Origin: Zoroaster sp. YZ-2022
Lineage: Eukaryota > Echinodermata > Asteroidea > Forcipulatida > Zoroasteridae
Assembly: GCA_029582265.1 (NCBI GenBank)
Contig: CM055820.1
Coordinates: forward strand, 19,502,212 to 19,566,211
Direction: 5' to 3'
Length of the DNA: 64,000 nucleotides
The notes under the pieces are model-generated. The model worked only from the letters and a program-made list of their open reading frames with translations. It was not told where the DNA came from and did no database searches. A program made the translations under genes and the position numbers. Shown piece after piece: positions 1-12,163 of this stretch (positions are counted from its first letter, which is position 1; each line of letters begins with the position of its first letter).

Positions 1-399
1 TCACGATACTGCTTCACAGACAGTCAAATGAAAATAAATAGAAAACAGGTACGGTGTGGTTATTATAGACGGGGGGTGACAGCTGGTAGTTAAGAAGGTG
101 ACCTGGTTTTTAGTGAACTGGCACTGAATATAAACAGGTAAAAACTCAGTGTAAACGTGTACTGGGCCGATCTAAACAGTAGACGGCCCTTTGTTGGATT
201 AGGCAAAAAGCTCTCACAAGATCTTCTGATGGAAGTATTAGGGGGAAAATATCGTCACGATCAACATGGAATCGGAGGGCTAGTTTTAGATCAACTTTGC
301 CATTAAACATAATTATAATACCCACACATGATAAGGTCATATATTACCGTCGCTGCTGCATAAATGAGCCAGTAATTTTTAATCACTAACAAGGACACC
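1..399. other. no recognised feature
   Basis: AT-rich sequence with no recognisable coding, RNA or mobile-element signal. It lies directly upstream of the tandem duplication that begins at about 400. Confidence 0.5.
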
Positions 400-1820
400 G
401 ATTCTATGCCATGTTGAAAGACTGATCTGTTCGTGACGATTGTCCCTCTAATCCTAACACTCTACAGACATTTCACAGACGCTCAACACAACACAATGCA
501 ACAACAGAAACGTTTGCAGGCTGCTCAATGCAGCAAGATCCACCGGCTACAACAATAGTTTTTTTGTTCTCTGCTGAGGACAACAAGATGCAATAACTTT
601 TTACATTTGTTGCATCTTGTTGCATTGAGTATGAGTTAAGGGTGATCATGTTCATAGCATCACTAACATTAATGAAATCATAGATCATAGTTTTCATTTT
701 AATTTGATTAAGAAAAGACCTTTCGAAAATATTTTTTTAACAAAGAAAAAGGAATAAATCGGTTACCATTTACAAATGACCAGTTGTTGTAGTCTATCAA
801 ATGTTATCTGTCAAAGCAGAACTCTTGAAAATCAGAATATACCATTGCAGGGGTGGGGGAATTGCATGCTGGGAAGGAGCGAAAGAGGGTCAGATCATAA
901 TTATTATGTAATAGGTCTACAAGACACAAATTTCATATGGCTGCTAAGCGGCCGATTTTTATTAGCTTACCTTACATCTTCCATTTCATAGCTCTGCTAT
1001 ACCGTTAAGCATTATATAGAAAAATATTTGTCACAGAGCTGCTAACAGGCAGAAAAATTTGCTAAGCAAAAATAGATTACCAGCCAAATTGCAACGTAAT
1101 GTATACTGATTCTATGCCATGTTGAAAGACTGATCTGTTCGTGACGATTGTCCCTCTAATCCTAACACTCTACAGACATTTCACAGACGCTCAACACAAC
1201 ACAATGCAACAACAGAAACGTTTGCAGGCTGCTCAATGCAGCAAGATCCACCGGCTACAACAATGGTTTTTTTGTTCTCTGCTGAGGACAACAAGATGCA
1301 ATAACTTTTTACATTTGTTGCATCTTGTTGCATTGAGTACGGTATGAGTTAAGGGTGATCATGTTCATAGCATCACTAACATTAATGAAATCATAGATCA
1401 TAGTTTTCATTTTAATTTGATTAAGAAAAGACCTTTCGAAAATATTTGTTTAACAAAGAAAAAGGAATAAATCGGTTACCATTTACAAATGACCAGTTGT
1501 TGTAGTCTATCAAATGTTATCTGTCAAAGCAGAACTCTTGAAAATCAGAATATACCATTGCAGGGGTGGGGGAATTGCATGCTGGGAAGGAGCGAAAGAG
1601 GGTCAGATCATAATTATTATGTAATAGGTCTACAAGACACAAATTTCATATGGCTGCTAAGCGGCCGATTTTTATTAGCTTACCTTACATCTTCCATTTC
1701 ATAGCTCTGCTATACCGTTAAGCATTATATAGAAAAATATTTGTCACAGAGCTGCTAACAGGCAGAAAAATTTGCTAAGCAAAAATAGATTACCAGCCAA
1801 ATTGCAACGTAATGTATACT
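400..1820. repeat. tandem duplication, two ~710 bp units
   Basis: Unit 1 runs from about 400 to 1107 and unit 2 from about 1108 to 1820. Both start at GATTCTATGCCATGTTGAAA and end at GCAACGTAATGTATACTG. I see only a few differences, including a 5 bp insertion (ACGGT) near 1338 in unit 2. That explains why the offset grows from 708 to 713 bp along the unit. Each unit contains a 13 bp perfect inverted repeat, CAACAAGATGCAA / TTGCATCTTGTTG (581-593 and 610-622 in unit 1). No protein family is recognisable in either unit. Near-identity means a recent duplication or an assembly artefact. Confidence 0.9.
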
Positions 1821-1821
1821 G

Positions 1822-1856
1822 CTTCCGGCAGGTTCCAGCAGGTTCCGGCAGGTTCC
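1822..1856. repeat. short tandem repeat, CAGGTTCCGG-type
   Basis: Three imperfect 10-mer copies of CAGGTTCCGG/CAGGTTCCAG lie exactly where the second 710 bp unit stops matching the first. They mark the right breakpoint of the duplication. Confidence 0.7.
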
Positions 1857-2649
1857 TTTGCAGATAAACTTGCTTAGCAATATTTTCTGCTAGGTATAAT
1901 AGCTCTAAGCCAAGTAAGACTAATTGCGGTGACACCATGTGAAATTCTCTATTGAGTGGTAATTAGTTTTGAAAAGAACTGGAGGTTACAACTCGACATT
2001 TTGATCAGAGGCCAATTTCATGAGCTACTAAGCAGGTAATAGTGCTAAGAAATCAGATTTGCTTAGAATATTTTGTTGGTCAAATACCAGTTAATTTGTC
2101 AGACAAAATGTACAGACTTGACCGGTTTGGTGTTTTAAATTGCCTTTAACAAAATATATGCTTAGTAAAATGTTCTGTCTATCGCTTTTTAATATAAGCC
2201 CTGCAGTATATTCAGCTGAAAATTGGTTGACTATAGAACAACGTCATGAAACACCGCTATGAAACACGTGCGAATGGTTATCTGCGTATCTCAAGGCACA
2301 CAACACTTTTATTTATCTATATGTGATTTAGTATGATTACAGCTGCCTTTCGATCGACTGGAATATTTTCAGAAAGTAACACCACTCAGGTATTTGGAAA
2401 ACAAATTTCAATTTGGCAGTATAATTCATTTCACAGGGTCGTTTACAGCAGTGGAAAGACGTGTAAGCACTTGTCTAGACAGACGGAACATTTTTGTCCA
2501 GTCGGTGATCCAAGTCGGTCTCGGTTTGATAACATATTAGCTGGTCGCTGTAAATGCATATAATACTTGGAGGGTAACACGAATGAGTCCTCCACAGTCC
2601 ATCGATCAAATCCAGTTTGTTCCGGTATACGAATCACACAGCGACTCCA
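1857..2649. other. no recognised feature
   Basis: No gene, RNA or repeat was recognised. Small reading frames are present, but they match no family known to me and lack exon-like signals. Confidence 0.4.
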
Positions 2650-2990
2650 GGGTGACTTAAAGTTAAGGTACGGGATTGGTAATTAAAAAAAAAAAAAAAG
2701 GTCTAATTTTAATATAAATGTAACTGAGTGTAAAGCTGATGATGGCATTAGAAATTATTACGTCTAAGGTTTTAATAAATAAATAAAAACAAAAATAAAT
2801 GATTAAAACGTACTTTCAGAATCTCAACATATGAGTGAATATAGGCCTATGATTGCATTTTCACTTGAAAATTGTTGTGAACGACACAACATAATAAGCT
2901 GAAACTTTCAGAAGATGTTTTAAATATATTCAGTATCTCTTTGTTCAAGGAAGGTAAGTGCACTAAGTGCATTTAGAAGCATGCACTGTT
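2650..2990 (+). repeat. dispersed repeat DR1, copy a
   Basis: Shares a module order with 3175-3500: an AAGGTA-rich start, TAAAGCTGATGATGG (about 2731), then an ACACA...AATAAGCT.AAACTTTCA block (about 2885-2910) and a TATCTCTT..TTCAA end. A reverse-oriented relative occurs at about 21520-21900 and a partial one at about 27880-27970. Identity by eye is roughly two thirds to three quarters, so the family is old. No terminal repeats were found and its class is unknown. Confidence 0.6.
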
Positions 2991-3174
2991 TTTTCTGTGT
3001 AAATAAAATATATAAATAGGCATAGGCCTATGCTTAATAAAGTGTTATTTCCTCTATGTAGTTAGAGTTTAGTAATTTTCTTTCAGTTGATACACGAAAA
3101 AAATGTGTCTCATATAATGACCGAGCGAGTATCTTTACAAATCCGATTTAACAGTTCCCATGCCACTGGGAAAA

Positions 3175-3500
3175 TATTAGATAAAGGTAAGGTACTAGAT
3201 TGATCACTGCATGGAAAAATAACAAAATGGTGTAATTTATGAATGTCAAACATACATGTTGTAAAGCTGATGATGGTATTAATCTGGCCTTATATAATTT
3301 TGTCTGAGGTGCTACCATTTAAAAAAATAAGAGAAATAATGTCCATCAATTTTAGGAAAGCGTTGTCTTTCCTGATCTCCTCAATGCATTTAAATTTTTT
3401 CTTGTGCTAGACACATCGTAATAAGCTTAAACTTTCACCGAATGTAACGTATCTCTTGATTCAAAGAGAGTAAGCACACTCTCAAAAAGCAATTTTGCCA
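3175..3500 (+). repeat. dispersed repeat DR1, copy b
   Basis: Second DR1 copy in the same orientation as 2650-2990. It contains TAAAGCTGATGATGG at about 3256 and the block AATAAGCTTAAACTTTCA at about 3420. The two copies lie about 525 bp apart, which suggests an old local duplication. Confidence 0.6.
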
Positions 3501-6500
3501 CTTTACCAATGTTGGAAAAACAATCAGGTATTTAATACGGTATATAATATATAAAACACTACTCTTATATATATATTTTTTTTTTTGTGTTAGTTACAAA
3601 TCGGCATATCTGTTAGGAATTCATGCGACAGAAATATCTACATGCCAGTCAGTCAAGCGTGGATTTTCACGATATAATTATAGGAAAATAATGTCCCTTA
3701 TGAAAAGGAACGTATGTCCCTTATGAAGAACTCAATAAAATACGTAAAAACGAATGCAATTATATTTATTATAATGCTTCATTTGAAATAGAACCCTAGG
3801 TGCTACAGACTTGACCACTACAACTTGTTTTGTAATTTCGTGCATGACATATGTAAAGCATTATTACTTGATAATTTTGTTGATTTTTCACCGCTCCGGT
3901 TACGGCTTGTTACGCAGCACATCACGCTTGGGTTACACTATCGGATCATTGCATTGGTAAGATTGGTTTATGAGAGTGAAGGGCTATTCCGTTGGACTGG
4001 CTCTTCACTATGACAAAACGATTGTCGCTATTACCTGGGGACGTCTCCGCATCTCTGTAAGTTTTCTAATGACACGAAAGTAGAGATACAGAAACACGTT
4101 TTCATTTTTTATAATGGACATAATTATCTCTGTGGTCTTACTGTATGTCTTGCTGGGGGTGTTTACAGCAAGCTGTATTGGTAATGCTATCGATTCTATT
4201 TTTTTTTTCGTGTTCCTCCTCATCTTCGTCTTCGGTTTGTTTGTGTTTGTTTTCGTGTTTGGTTTCATGTTCACATTTTTTTCTATCTTGATTTTTAATT
4301 TTCGCTTTCACCTTTGTCCTCGTCTGTATCTCATTTCTCATTTGGCTTTTTCTTCATCTTTTTGTGTTCGTATTTTGTCCTTTTCATCGACCTACCATCA
4401 TTATAATACCGTAATGTATAAAATTTTGTTTTACCGGTAATTTCTGAAAATGTTGTTTTCATTGGAACATTTAAAATAATTTTGTGAATTAAGATATTTC
4501 ACAAAAAGGTTGGCATAAGCTCAGTTTAACAGTAAACATTATGTCAGTTAAGATGCTTCTATATATGAGTTTGCTCACTTTTTTATATCAACCAACCATA
4601 TTATTAACCAACCAGCCTGAGAATAATAAGTAAATTTTGCATTCAAATTCGACCATCTGATGATTTATTTAATAACCAATCTTTTACCATATTTTTTTTT
4701 TACTGGTATACAGTATCTAAAACATTACCCACAGATTTCAAAAACTTTTACCGCCTGGAATTTTAAGAAGGCATTATATAGCCCCTGCGGGCCCTGGTGT
4801 AATTAGCCCCAAATGAGGAAAGTATATGTCTTCTGACCGTGAACAGCACCGTTCCAAAACAGACATTCCCTTTATAACAAACATCAGTCATGGCGAAGAC
4901 TAAAAATAGCCTACTAAAGTTCAATATAAAACTAGTGCTTAATGGCTTCGCGCTTGGTGCTTGCATGATTACTAGTCAGATCAATGCTTTAAATCAAGGC
5001 TTAAATCGTCATTCCCTCCAATCGCCTTACCAGTACCCACCTGAAATATCACGTAACACTCAGTACTTTTTGAGGAATTCCAAACATCCTACTATAGTAC
5101 AGGTAGTTTCATGTGCAACATGATTATTTGCAACATGATCATCACCGAACGCTCTTCTAATCAATCTTTACAAATTAGGCATAGCTTGCTTGTCAGACAC
5201 GTAATGAATTATCTTGAATACCGATTATTAGTTATGACAGGCGGTTCACTGTGAGAGTTTGACACTTAATGACCAATACATCACCATTGCAAGTAACTAC
5301 TTTGCAAATATAAAAGTAATTGGCTTTTAGAGAACGAAAACTTTGAAAACTGTTGATGTCGCGTTAAATCTTTTTCTTTGCTCCTCTTCTTTCAGATTTC
5401 TCATAATTCTCTATAGGCCTATAATTATGTTTTTGTGGAGACGCATCAACCATAAACATACATACTAATAACAATTAAACATTTTTAAGGGAAGGCACAA
5501 TATAGGTAATTAACAGATTATCAAGTTTTTTATTATTGCAAAATAATGGTTATTGTATTCCGAGAAATTATTCCATCTGACATGCTGTCATTTTTGAGAA
5601 AACGTGAAATGCATTACACATTTGAAATAGATCGCAGCCGTCATCCGATTTCTACATAATTATTAAGAATAAGCGCAATAAAATCTGATTGCATTTTCAC
5701 TATTTTCCCGATATAACAGAATGAAATGAAGGAAAACTTTTACAGGTTGGGTTCTGTTCATCCCGCTTGATTCGTGTTTAGTATGGATGCATTTATGCCT
5801 ACATTTGATCAACTGTGTACACTAATTCCTTTATCATGTATTCATAAATGCCCTACAGGGAATTGAACCAATCAGAGCTACGAAGCTTATTTCGCGTCAA
5901 GATGACCCGTACGTATTCCGTGTTTCCTTAAACATGCATTTCCCTGTATCAATTTGGCTTTCTCAACAAAACGAAAACAATAGGCTACAAGCGTGAGTAT
6001 GAATGAGAGTACAAGTTACACGCTTGGTCTTTGTCGCCTCTATCCGTGTTCCCCCAAACTAGTGATGATCCTGCAGTCAAGACTGTGCAATGAACTTTTA
6101 TTCCCTGATTCATGGATTTCTACATCAATTAATCTTATTTTGCTGACATTAAAACAATCTGGAAATGTGATGCAACAACACCGCCAGTTATTCGAGTGAA
6201 ACCTCACGCAATATTCTAGGTAGATTATCAATGAGTCTTAAACAGCGTGAAGATGTTTTTACAACTGTATAAAGCCCCGGTAGTGACGTAGCCGCAAGAA
6301 TCGTTTGCCAAAGCTCCTGCATGCTCCGTGCTTTTTCGTATGTCGGTGTAATCTTATTATGAAATTATGTTTACAGTGAGTAATATTGAGGCATACATAA
6401 TTTCATTTGGGTAATCAGTATGTTTTGTTTTCCTCCTTGTGCCTGATCGATTAGCTTTACTTGAAATGACATTAAGTAAACAAATATTAAAAAAATGAAA

Positions 6501-6658
6501 AATAAAATAGGCTTAATGTTGCAAATAGGCCATGAATTATATAGACATATTACATTATGGCTGAGATATCATTGTATGTGACCTTCAGAGGTATGTTGTA
6601 TTGTTATACACACATTATACAAACATTGTTGATGTTTGGCGTATACTCTTAGGCATAA
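3501..6658. other. gene-poor stretch with a pyrimidine-rich tract
   Basis: No convincing gene. Positions 4196-4400 form a strongly T/C-biased strand (runs such as TTTTTTTTTCGTGTTCCTCC). This explains the long hydrophobic or charged reading frames there without any need for a gene. The rest is unremarkable AT-rich sequence. Confidence 0.5.
6268..6290 (+). promoter_or_regulatory. possible TATA box plus CRE-like site
   Basis: TATAAA at 6268-6273 is followed 9 bp later by GTGACGTA, a CRE-like octamer, in a locally GC-richer stretch. No exon or transcript start can be tied to it, so this is only a pattern match. Confidence 0.15.
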
Positions 6659-6814
<156 letters not shown>

Positions 6815-6822
<8 letters not shown>

Positions 6823-7058
6823 ATGTCGAATTAAATTGCAGCCAAAATTGCTGGATCAATTAGAGTTCTGCCGCGCTGTGTTTTAAACGACTTTTTCTCA
6901 TAGAAGTGTGAACGTTTGCTCAATTTGTGCTGCCTCTCATAGGCCAAAAAAGTCTCTGGTTTCTGGTCATAGGGCGGTGATGCGCTTTTTCTTTTGGGCG
7001 GGGGGGGGGAATTTTTTTGAAGCCTATGACCAGATATCCTGAGACTTTTAGGGCCTTA
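6815..7058 (+). mobile_element. MITE-like element, family M1 (copy D)
   Basis: Begins GCTATGAAACGATGTC, continues with a block also found at 51515-51610 and 58708-58810 (AGCCAAAATTGCTGGATC), and ends in a short palindromic part. There AGGCCAAAAAAGTCTCTGG (about 6942) is the inverted partner of CCTGAGACTTTTAGGGCCTT (about 7038-7057). A G-run separates the arms. It is non-coding and no flanking duplication is clear. Confidence 0.6.
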
Positions 7059-8166
7059 TATCAAAGTGATTAAAACATCAAATGTGGGTGTGGTTACGTA
7101 GCTATAGCCTACGTTTATATCATGTTGAAACCTATTTAAGTGGCGTTAATTATGGGAAATTTGTCCAATATGAAGACCATGATACAATTTAATTTGACAC
7201 CACCGGTGCTATTTAAACACCACGTTATTGTAACGATTTCTCAGGGAAGCCACGTCTGTCTCGCAGTACAGAATTTACCATTCTCTGTCGGAAAATTAAC
7301 TCAAAAATTCAATACAAAGCAGTAATAAAACTTAATGTTATTAGTGCTTTCCAGCAATGTTTCGAGGAACAAAACGGTATATAATAATACTATAGTTATT
7401 TTAAGTGAGATCCTGGACAAAAACAAATATCAAACTTTAGGTGTTTTGGGAAAAATAATAATAATTAATGAATTTTCATTATTTTCTTATTAATATGAGT
7501 TCCAATTGAGCTATATGTCCCAAGTGCCGGTTTTCTGGTTTCTATATACATTTGATTGATTCTTGTCTTGGGTTCAACAGACATGTGGCTGGTCGGTACT
7601 ATTTTCCATAATAACCATTTCTGCGCATTACTTTAATTTATTTATTATGTTAGAGATTGGGTCTGTGGCATGTATTAATCATAATGCACTGAGCGAAACG
7701 TGTTGGTTATAAATAACCATCTGTTTTATCTGTGTTTTGACATGTAAGGCCTAGCCTAAATCCCTCTTGACTTTTTTTTCAAAATTCTAATATGATTATT
7801 CTGTTAGATTTGAGAGAAAAGAGTGTTTTTACAATTGTCTGTGGATGTAACGAGGTCAGTTGACTTTGAGGGCACTTTATAAATAATTATTTGTGAGTAT
7901 GCGTTATGTGATACCAAAGGATAACATTCCTAATTGATCAGCGGGCCAAATAAAAGGGAATCATGTGTACATTAATCTGAAATAAAACACCACAATTACA
8001 CAATATTATTCTCTGCCCGGCTCATTCATATCAAATGTTCCCCGAAACGTATACTCAAAGCAAAATAGTTGTCCGTGTCAGAATATGAACAGTTTAGCAT
8101 AATTACAAGCCTCGGGATATTTCTACATCTGAATATTTAAAGAAACACTTGCTCCTTTTTTCTCTA
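7059..8166. other. no recognised feature
   Basis: AT-rich, with no gene or repeat signal recognised. It ends at the TCTA that forms the left target duplication of the next element. Confidence 0.4.
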
Positions 8167-8385
8167 TGTAACCCCGACCAAAATATGGTCTCAGGTTAAA
8201 AGTGTATTTTATCAACAATATGTTTCATATTGTTGTGATTTTCTTTTGCTTATTTATTCCCATGTATTTCTTACTCTCCCTGTGCTTTCTATTAAGCCCA
8301 TGGAGACCCTTTGTAATCTGTGGTCAGGGTACTAGTCTCTAAATCCTTGCTCTTTGATCTTCACCTACTGTCTATTCAAGCATGC

Positions 8386-8931
8386 TATAGTGGCGTAGCC
8401 AGAAATAAAGATTCGGCTGGGCCTGAGTAAAAATGGACGGGCCATAGAATTCATCCATAAATCCATCCATACACGGGCGCCGATTTATGTTTGTGCCGGT
8501 GGAACAGCGACCGACGCACACACGCACACACTGACACACAATATTTACAAGGATTGGAGATCACGATACACACCATGAAACGCATGGAAAGTCATAATGC
8601 CACAAATCATTTAGTAAAAAGGTTCACTTCATTAAATTGATTCGTTAAATCATAGGCCAAAATGTGCTGTGAGACACCTTAGGCCATGCTCATAAAGAAC
8701 GCAACAGTAGGCTACAAGCATGATAGCCCTGTCCCTTTTAAAGTATACAGTATAAAATTAAATGCACTGTAGCCTATATCACACAAACATACATAGAAGA
8801 GGAATGCAAACAACATAAATCGTTTAAAAAAAAAAGTTATACAAAAAGCTTCTTTATTTGGCAATGGCAGGGCCTAGACAAGAAGTGGGCGGGCCTAGGC
8901 CCTGCCTGGCCCGCCCATAGCTACGCCACTG
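8386..8931. mobile_element. hAT-type MITE nested in the LTR candidate
   Basis: An 8 bp duplication, AAGCATGC, flanks it exactly (8378-8385 and 8932-8939), which is the hAT superfamily hallmark. Termini are inverted: AGTGGCGTAGC near the left end and GCTACGCCACTG at the right end. The left tip is slightly mutated (TATAGTGG instead of CAGTGG). No transposase is encoded, so it is non-autonomous. Confidence 0.85.
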
Positions 8932-9438
8932 AAGCATGCCCTTAATCTTCTAGCTTCCTGGAAGATGTTGAGCTACACCTCTTGTAGGCTCTGTTTAACT
9001 TAGGGTGTGTATTACTTGTGTAGACCCACAAAAGCTTTCCAGGTTGTAAATGCTACTATTACTTCCTTACCCTTGACCACATTTTCACAGCTTCCCCAAG
9101 CTGTGAAGCCATAAAAACTTATCTACCCGTCACCCCCTTCGTGACTAAACTGATCAATCAACTTGAGAGCCATGAGTGATGTTTTTCAAACTATCCAATG
9201 AGGACTTTGGCTGATCTCCGCTCAGGCATGGTCAGGGTGCTGGTTCGGCCCCAAATTTTGGGTAGGCCAGACATTCCACCATTTGCCTCGGATCGAGCTG
9301 GTCGTACTTTCCTGCGCTTCAACTTTTTCTAAAGTGCTTGCCAGCATTTTCTGATCTTCAACTTTTCTTCGAGTGCTTGTCAGCACATCATCTTTCAAGC
9401 ACTCCCTGCAAGCAGCTTTCAATTTCATATGAGTATTG

Positions 9439-10294
9439 GCTCTCTATTCAGGTGAGTTTTAATTTAAGTATGTATTTGTAACTTATAATTTGGAAGTCTT
9501 TAGTAAGGTCTCTTTTAAAGTTAAAATTTGATTTCTGATCATTAAGTTCAGAGACAGTGTTTAAACTTGTTCATTTTATAACATGCATTTCCTTAAGTTC
9601 TCTGGAGGACTTTTGTTGTAAACTTTGATTTCTTGATGAGAGATCTATTTGCTATTTTCTGTATTTGAGAAGAGACCCATCCTTATGCTTTTAAGCACTG
9701 TATATTTCTTAAGAACCTTTTAGATTTAATCATGACATTCACCACCAGCTTTTCAGCTATGCATTTGTGGTATGTCATGCCAAATGTGTGCAGTCCTTAC
9801 CTTTGGGCTGGTTTTAAACACTATTAAGAATTCAATATATATTTTAGGTCTACTGTATTTATTATGTTTTACAATGTATATACTTATTGAATTGCAATCC
9901 TGCATAAGACAGAAAGGCAGATTTTGCTTTTGTACCTGAGGGTACTTCATACTTTATTTTATGTATTTTGCACGTGCTACGATTTCAGACACAATGTGCT
10001 GTTTTGATATAAACTCTTAGCTTACTTTAGCTTGGTTGATTTTAAGTTTGCTAAGCTTGTCTTGATGAGACGAACTATAATTTCGATGCTACATGAGGGA
10101 GTAGTTTCCCTGTAGCCAGATAGCGAAAAGTATTTGCTTATCTTGAATTTAACTTTTAGCTTGTGGAGTTTTCAACAAGTATTTGATATATATTTCCCAA
10201 GCGTTTCATCAGCCTTTGCTGAATGAATATTTTGTATTCCTATAGAGGATTATATTGTAATTATGGCATGGACCATATTGCTCTCTATTCAGGC
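9439..10294 (+). other. intron-like segment bounded by a 14 bp direct repeat
   Basis: GCTCTCTATTCAGG occurs at 9439-9452 and again at 10281-10294. The left copy runs into GTGAGT, giving a consensus donor CAG|GTGAGT. The right copy supplies a TTCAG acceptor. Removing 9452-10293 as an intron would leave one exact copy of the repeat. It could instead be an insertion with a 14 bp target duplication. Confidence 0.4.
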
Positions 10295-10796
10295 TCGGAT
10301 GACTGGACCAAACAACATTTGCGAAGAGACCTAGACTGGCCCTCTAGACGTCGCTTTCCGAGGTCACAACCCAGAAGACCTCGTCCAGTCAACCGAGACC
10401 ATCATCCTGCAAGTATAAAATTTTATTATGTCTTGCAACCCTCTTTGACAAGAGATCACGTGAAGTATCGTCGCTGGAGCAAGTATCGTCGCTGGAGCTC
10501 CGACTGACTTTTGCGGACTTCGCCCCGTAGGACGCGAATCGCGGTTTTTATTTTTATACTCTGTATTGGCGCCTATTTGAGCTCACTATTGTTTTGACTT
10601 AACTTTTCAGGATCCTGATATTAATTGTGTGATTTATATTTTTGACATTTGACAAAGAGATTTATTTTAACAATAAATCAAGAGTTTCTTTTAGTGCATA
10701 TAAATCTTGAGTTTTCCACCTTTGTGGTTATTTCAAAAGGGAATTGTTTAATGTTTTCGGTTCCCGCTATATTTTGAAGGCGAACTTTGGGTTACA

Positions 10797-11684
10797 TCTA
10801 TTTAAAGAAGAAAACCGCATCCCTTTTTATTGGATATGTTTATTCCACAATAACACACGAAAGTGATTGATGGGCAATATCTCTGCAAAGTATAAGGAGA
10901 CTCGAAGCAGCAGAGATGTGATTTCTGAAAAGAATAACGAAACTGCCATGGATGGACATTGGACGGAATAACATGAAGAAGTGTCACGAAGATAGCAGCC
11001 CTGATGATATTGTCAATCAGAAAACAAGTGTCACGAAGATAGCAGCCCTGATATTGTCAATCAGAAAACAACAGTTGGAATTTCTGGAACATGCTTAGAA
11101 AACAGAAATTAGGACTACTTGCAGTGACGGGAAAAGATAGAAGGAAATAGAAGATGAGGCCAGCGGGTCGGGGCATAAAGTGACATCACGAGCTGTGTAC
11201 TCATGCTTGTATAAACCAGCAATTGGACGGCTTAATAGGGGGTGGGAACCAGCAGTAATTGGAGGGGGAAATTGTTGGTTTTGTACGAGAGAGTTTACAA
11301 CAACTAGTCTGCAACGACTACATAATTTTGTATTTGCCGTTTTACCGCACAGCGGTCTGCACGGATGGGGGGATAGGGGCACGGCCTCTTGTGCCCAAGC
11401 CTGGCTCCGGCATGGCTTTAAACAGGCATGAAGTAATGAATACAAAACTTGCAAGAACATCAGAAACAAAGAACAGATGGAGGATCATGATTACACACGT
11501 CATACTACAAGGCACACACGAAGGAATGTTAGAGAAGAAATATTGCAGTGCCACTGACATGCTCTGTGCTGGATCACATTGATTCAGTTGATTGATGCTT
11601 TTAATTGAAGCCCAAAGGATTAATCACATGTAATGAGATATATATATAGGTTGGTGAAACTCTTGCGTCGGGAAATAAACAATT
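10797..11684. other. unannotated stretch with a 47 bp tandem duplication
   Basis: GTGTCACGAAGATAGCAGCC begins at 10981 and again at 11028, a two-copy 47 bp tandem repeat with a 3 bp difference. Overlapping reading frames on both strands at 11095-11580 are moderately GC-rich. They show no recognisable domain and no splice context. Confidence 0.5.
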
Positions 11685-11922
<238 letters not shown>

Positions 11923-11923
11923 G

Positions 11924-12039
11924 ATAAATCTACTTTGTGTACAACCACGCAAAAGGCTTGTGTCCCGTTATATTTATACATATATATAAATATAACGGGA
12001 CACAAGCCTTTTGCGTGGTTGTACACAGAGTAGATTTAT
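11924..12039. repeat. near-perfect inverted repeat (54 bp arms, 8 bp loop)
   Basis: Left arm 11924-11977 and right arm 11986-12039 are reverse complements with a single visible mismatch (CTTTGTGTAC versus GTACACAGAG). The apex is ATTTAT-ACATATAT-ATAAAT. With the abutting (TA)n it would form a large cruciform or RNA hairpin. It may be a foldback element or a templated inversion; nothing indicates a specific function. Confidence 0.95.
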
Positions 12040-12091
12040 ATGGAGAAACTGACCTGAAATATTATAAACGTGAAGCGAGCAAAGAAAAATT

Positions 12092-12163
12092 GGCTGATGC
12101 CGGACTTGAACCCGCAACCTCTCGAATACCGTACGAGTGCTCTACCAACTGAACTAACCAGCC
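12092..12163 (-). tRNA. tRNA-Thr-like sequence (pseudogene or SINE head)
   Basis: On the minus strand 72 nt fold as a cloverleaf. The acceptor stem is GGCTGGT/ATCAGCC with one G-U pair, the D arm is GTTC/GAGC, the T loop is TTCAAGT, and the anticodon-arm stem is CTCG/CGAG. The loop places GGT (Thr) at the anticodon, but position 33 is C instead of U, the fifth anticodon-stem pair is T-T, and the T stem has one mismatch. Box A (TAGTTCAGTTGG) and box B (GGTTCAAGTCC) are recognisable. The unusual loop and the neighbouring SINE tail and (TA)n favour a tRNA-derived SINE head or pseudogene. Confidence 0.4.

Larger units (their letters stand above)
8167..10796 (+). mobile_element. candidate solo LTR of a retrotransposon
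   Basis: The segment starts TGTAACCC and ends GGGTTACA, a perfect 8 bp TG...CA terminal inversion. It is flanked on both sides by TCTA (8163-8166 and 10797-10800), as expected for a 4 bp target duplication of a Ty3/gypsy-like or related LTR element. AATAAA occurs at about 10672, near the right end, as in an LTR polyadenylation region. Without the nested hAT-type MITE (8386-8931) and its target repeat it is about 2.08 kb, long for an LTR. No reverse transcriptase, gag or integrase is recognisable. Alternative: a DNA element with short terminal repeats and a 4 bp duplication. An 18 bp direct repeat, AAGTATCGTCGCTGGAGC, occurs twice at about 10462-10500. Confidence 0.5.

Noticed and set aside
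4008..4440. Possible membrane protein (plus) or charged protein (minus)
   Set aside because: The pyrimidine-rich strand bias explains both. No homology or splice signals.
11095..11582. Overlapping 107-124 codon frames on both strands
   Set aside because: No recognisable domain, no start or splice support; open on both strands because of local GC composition.
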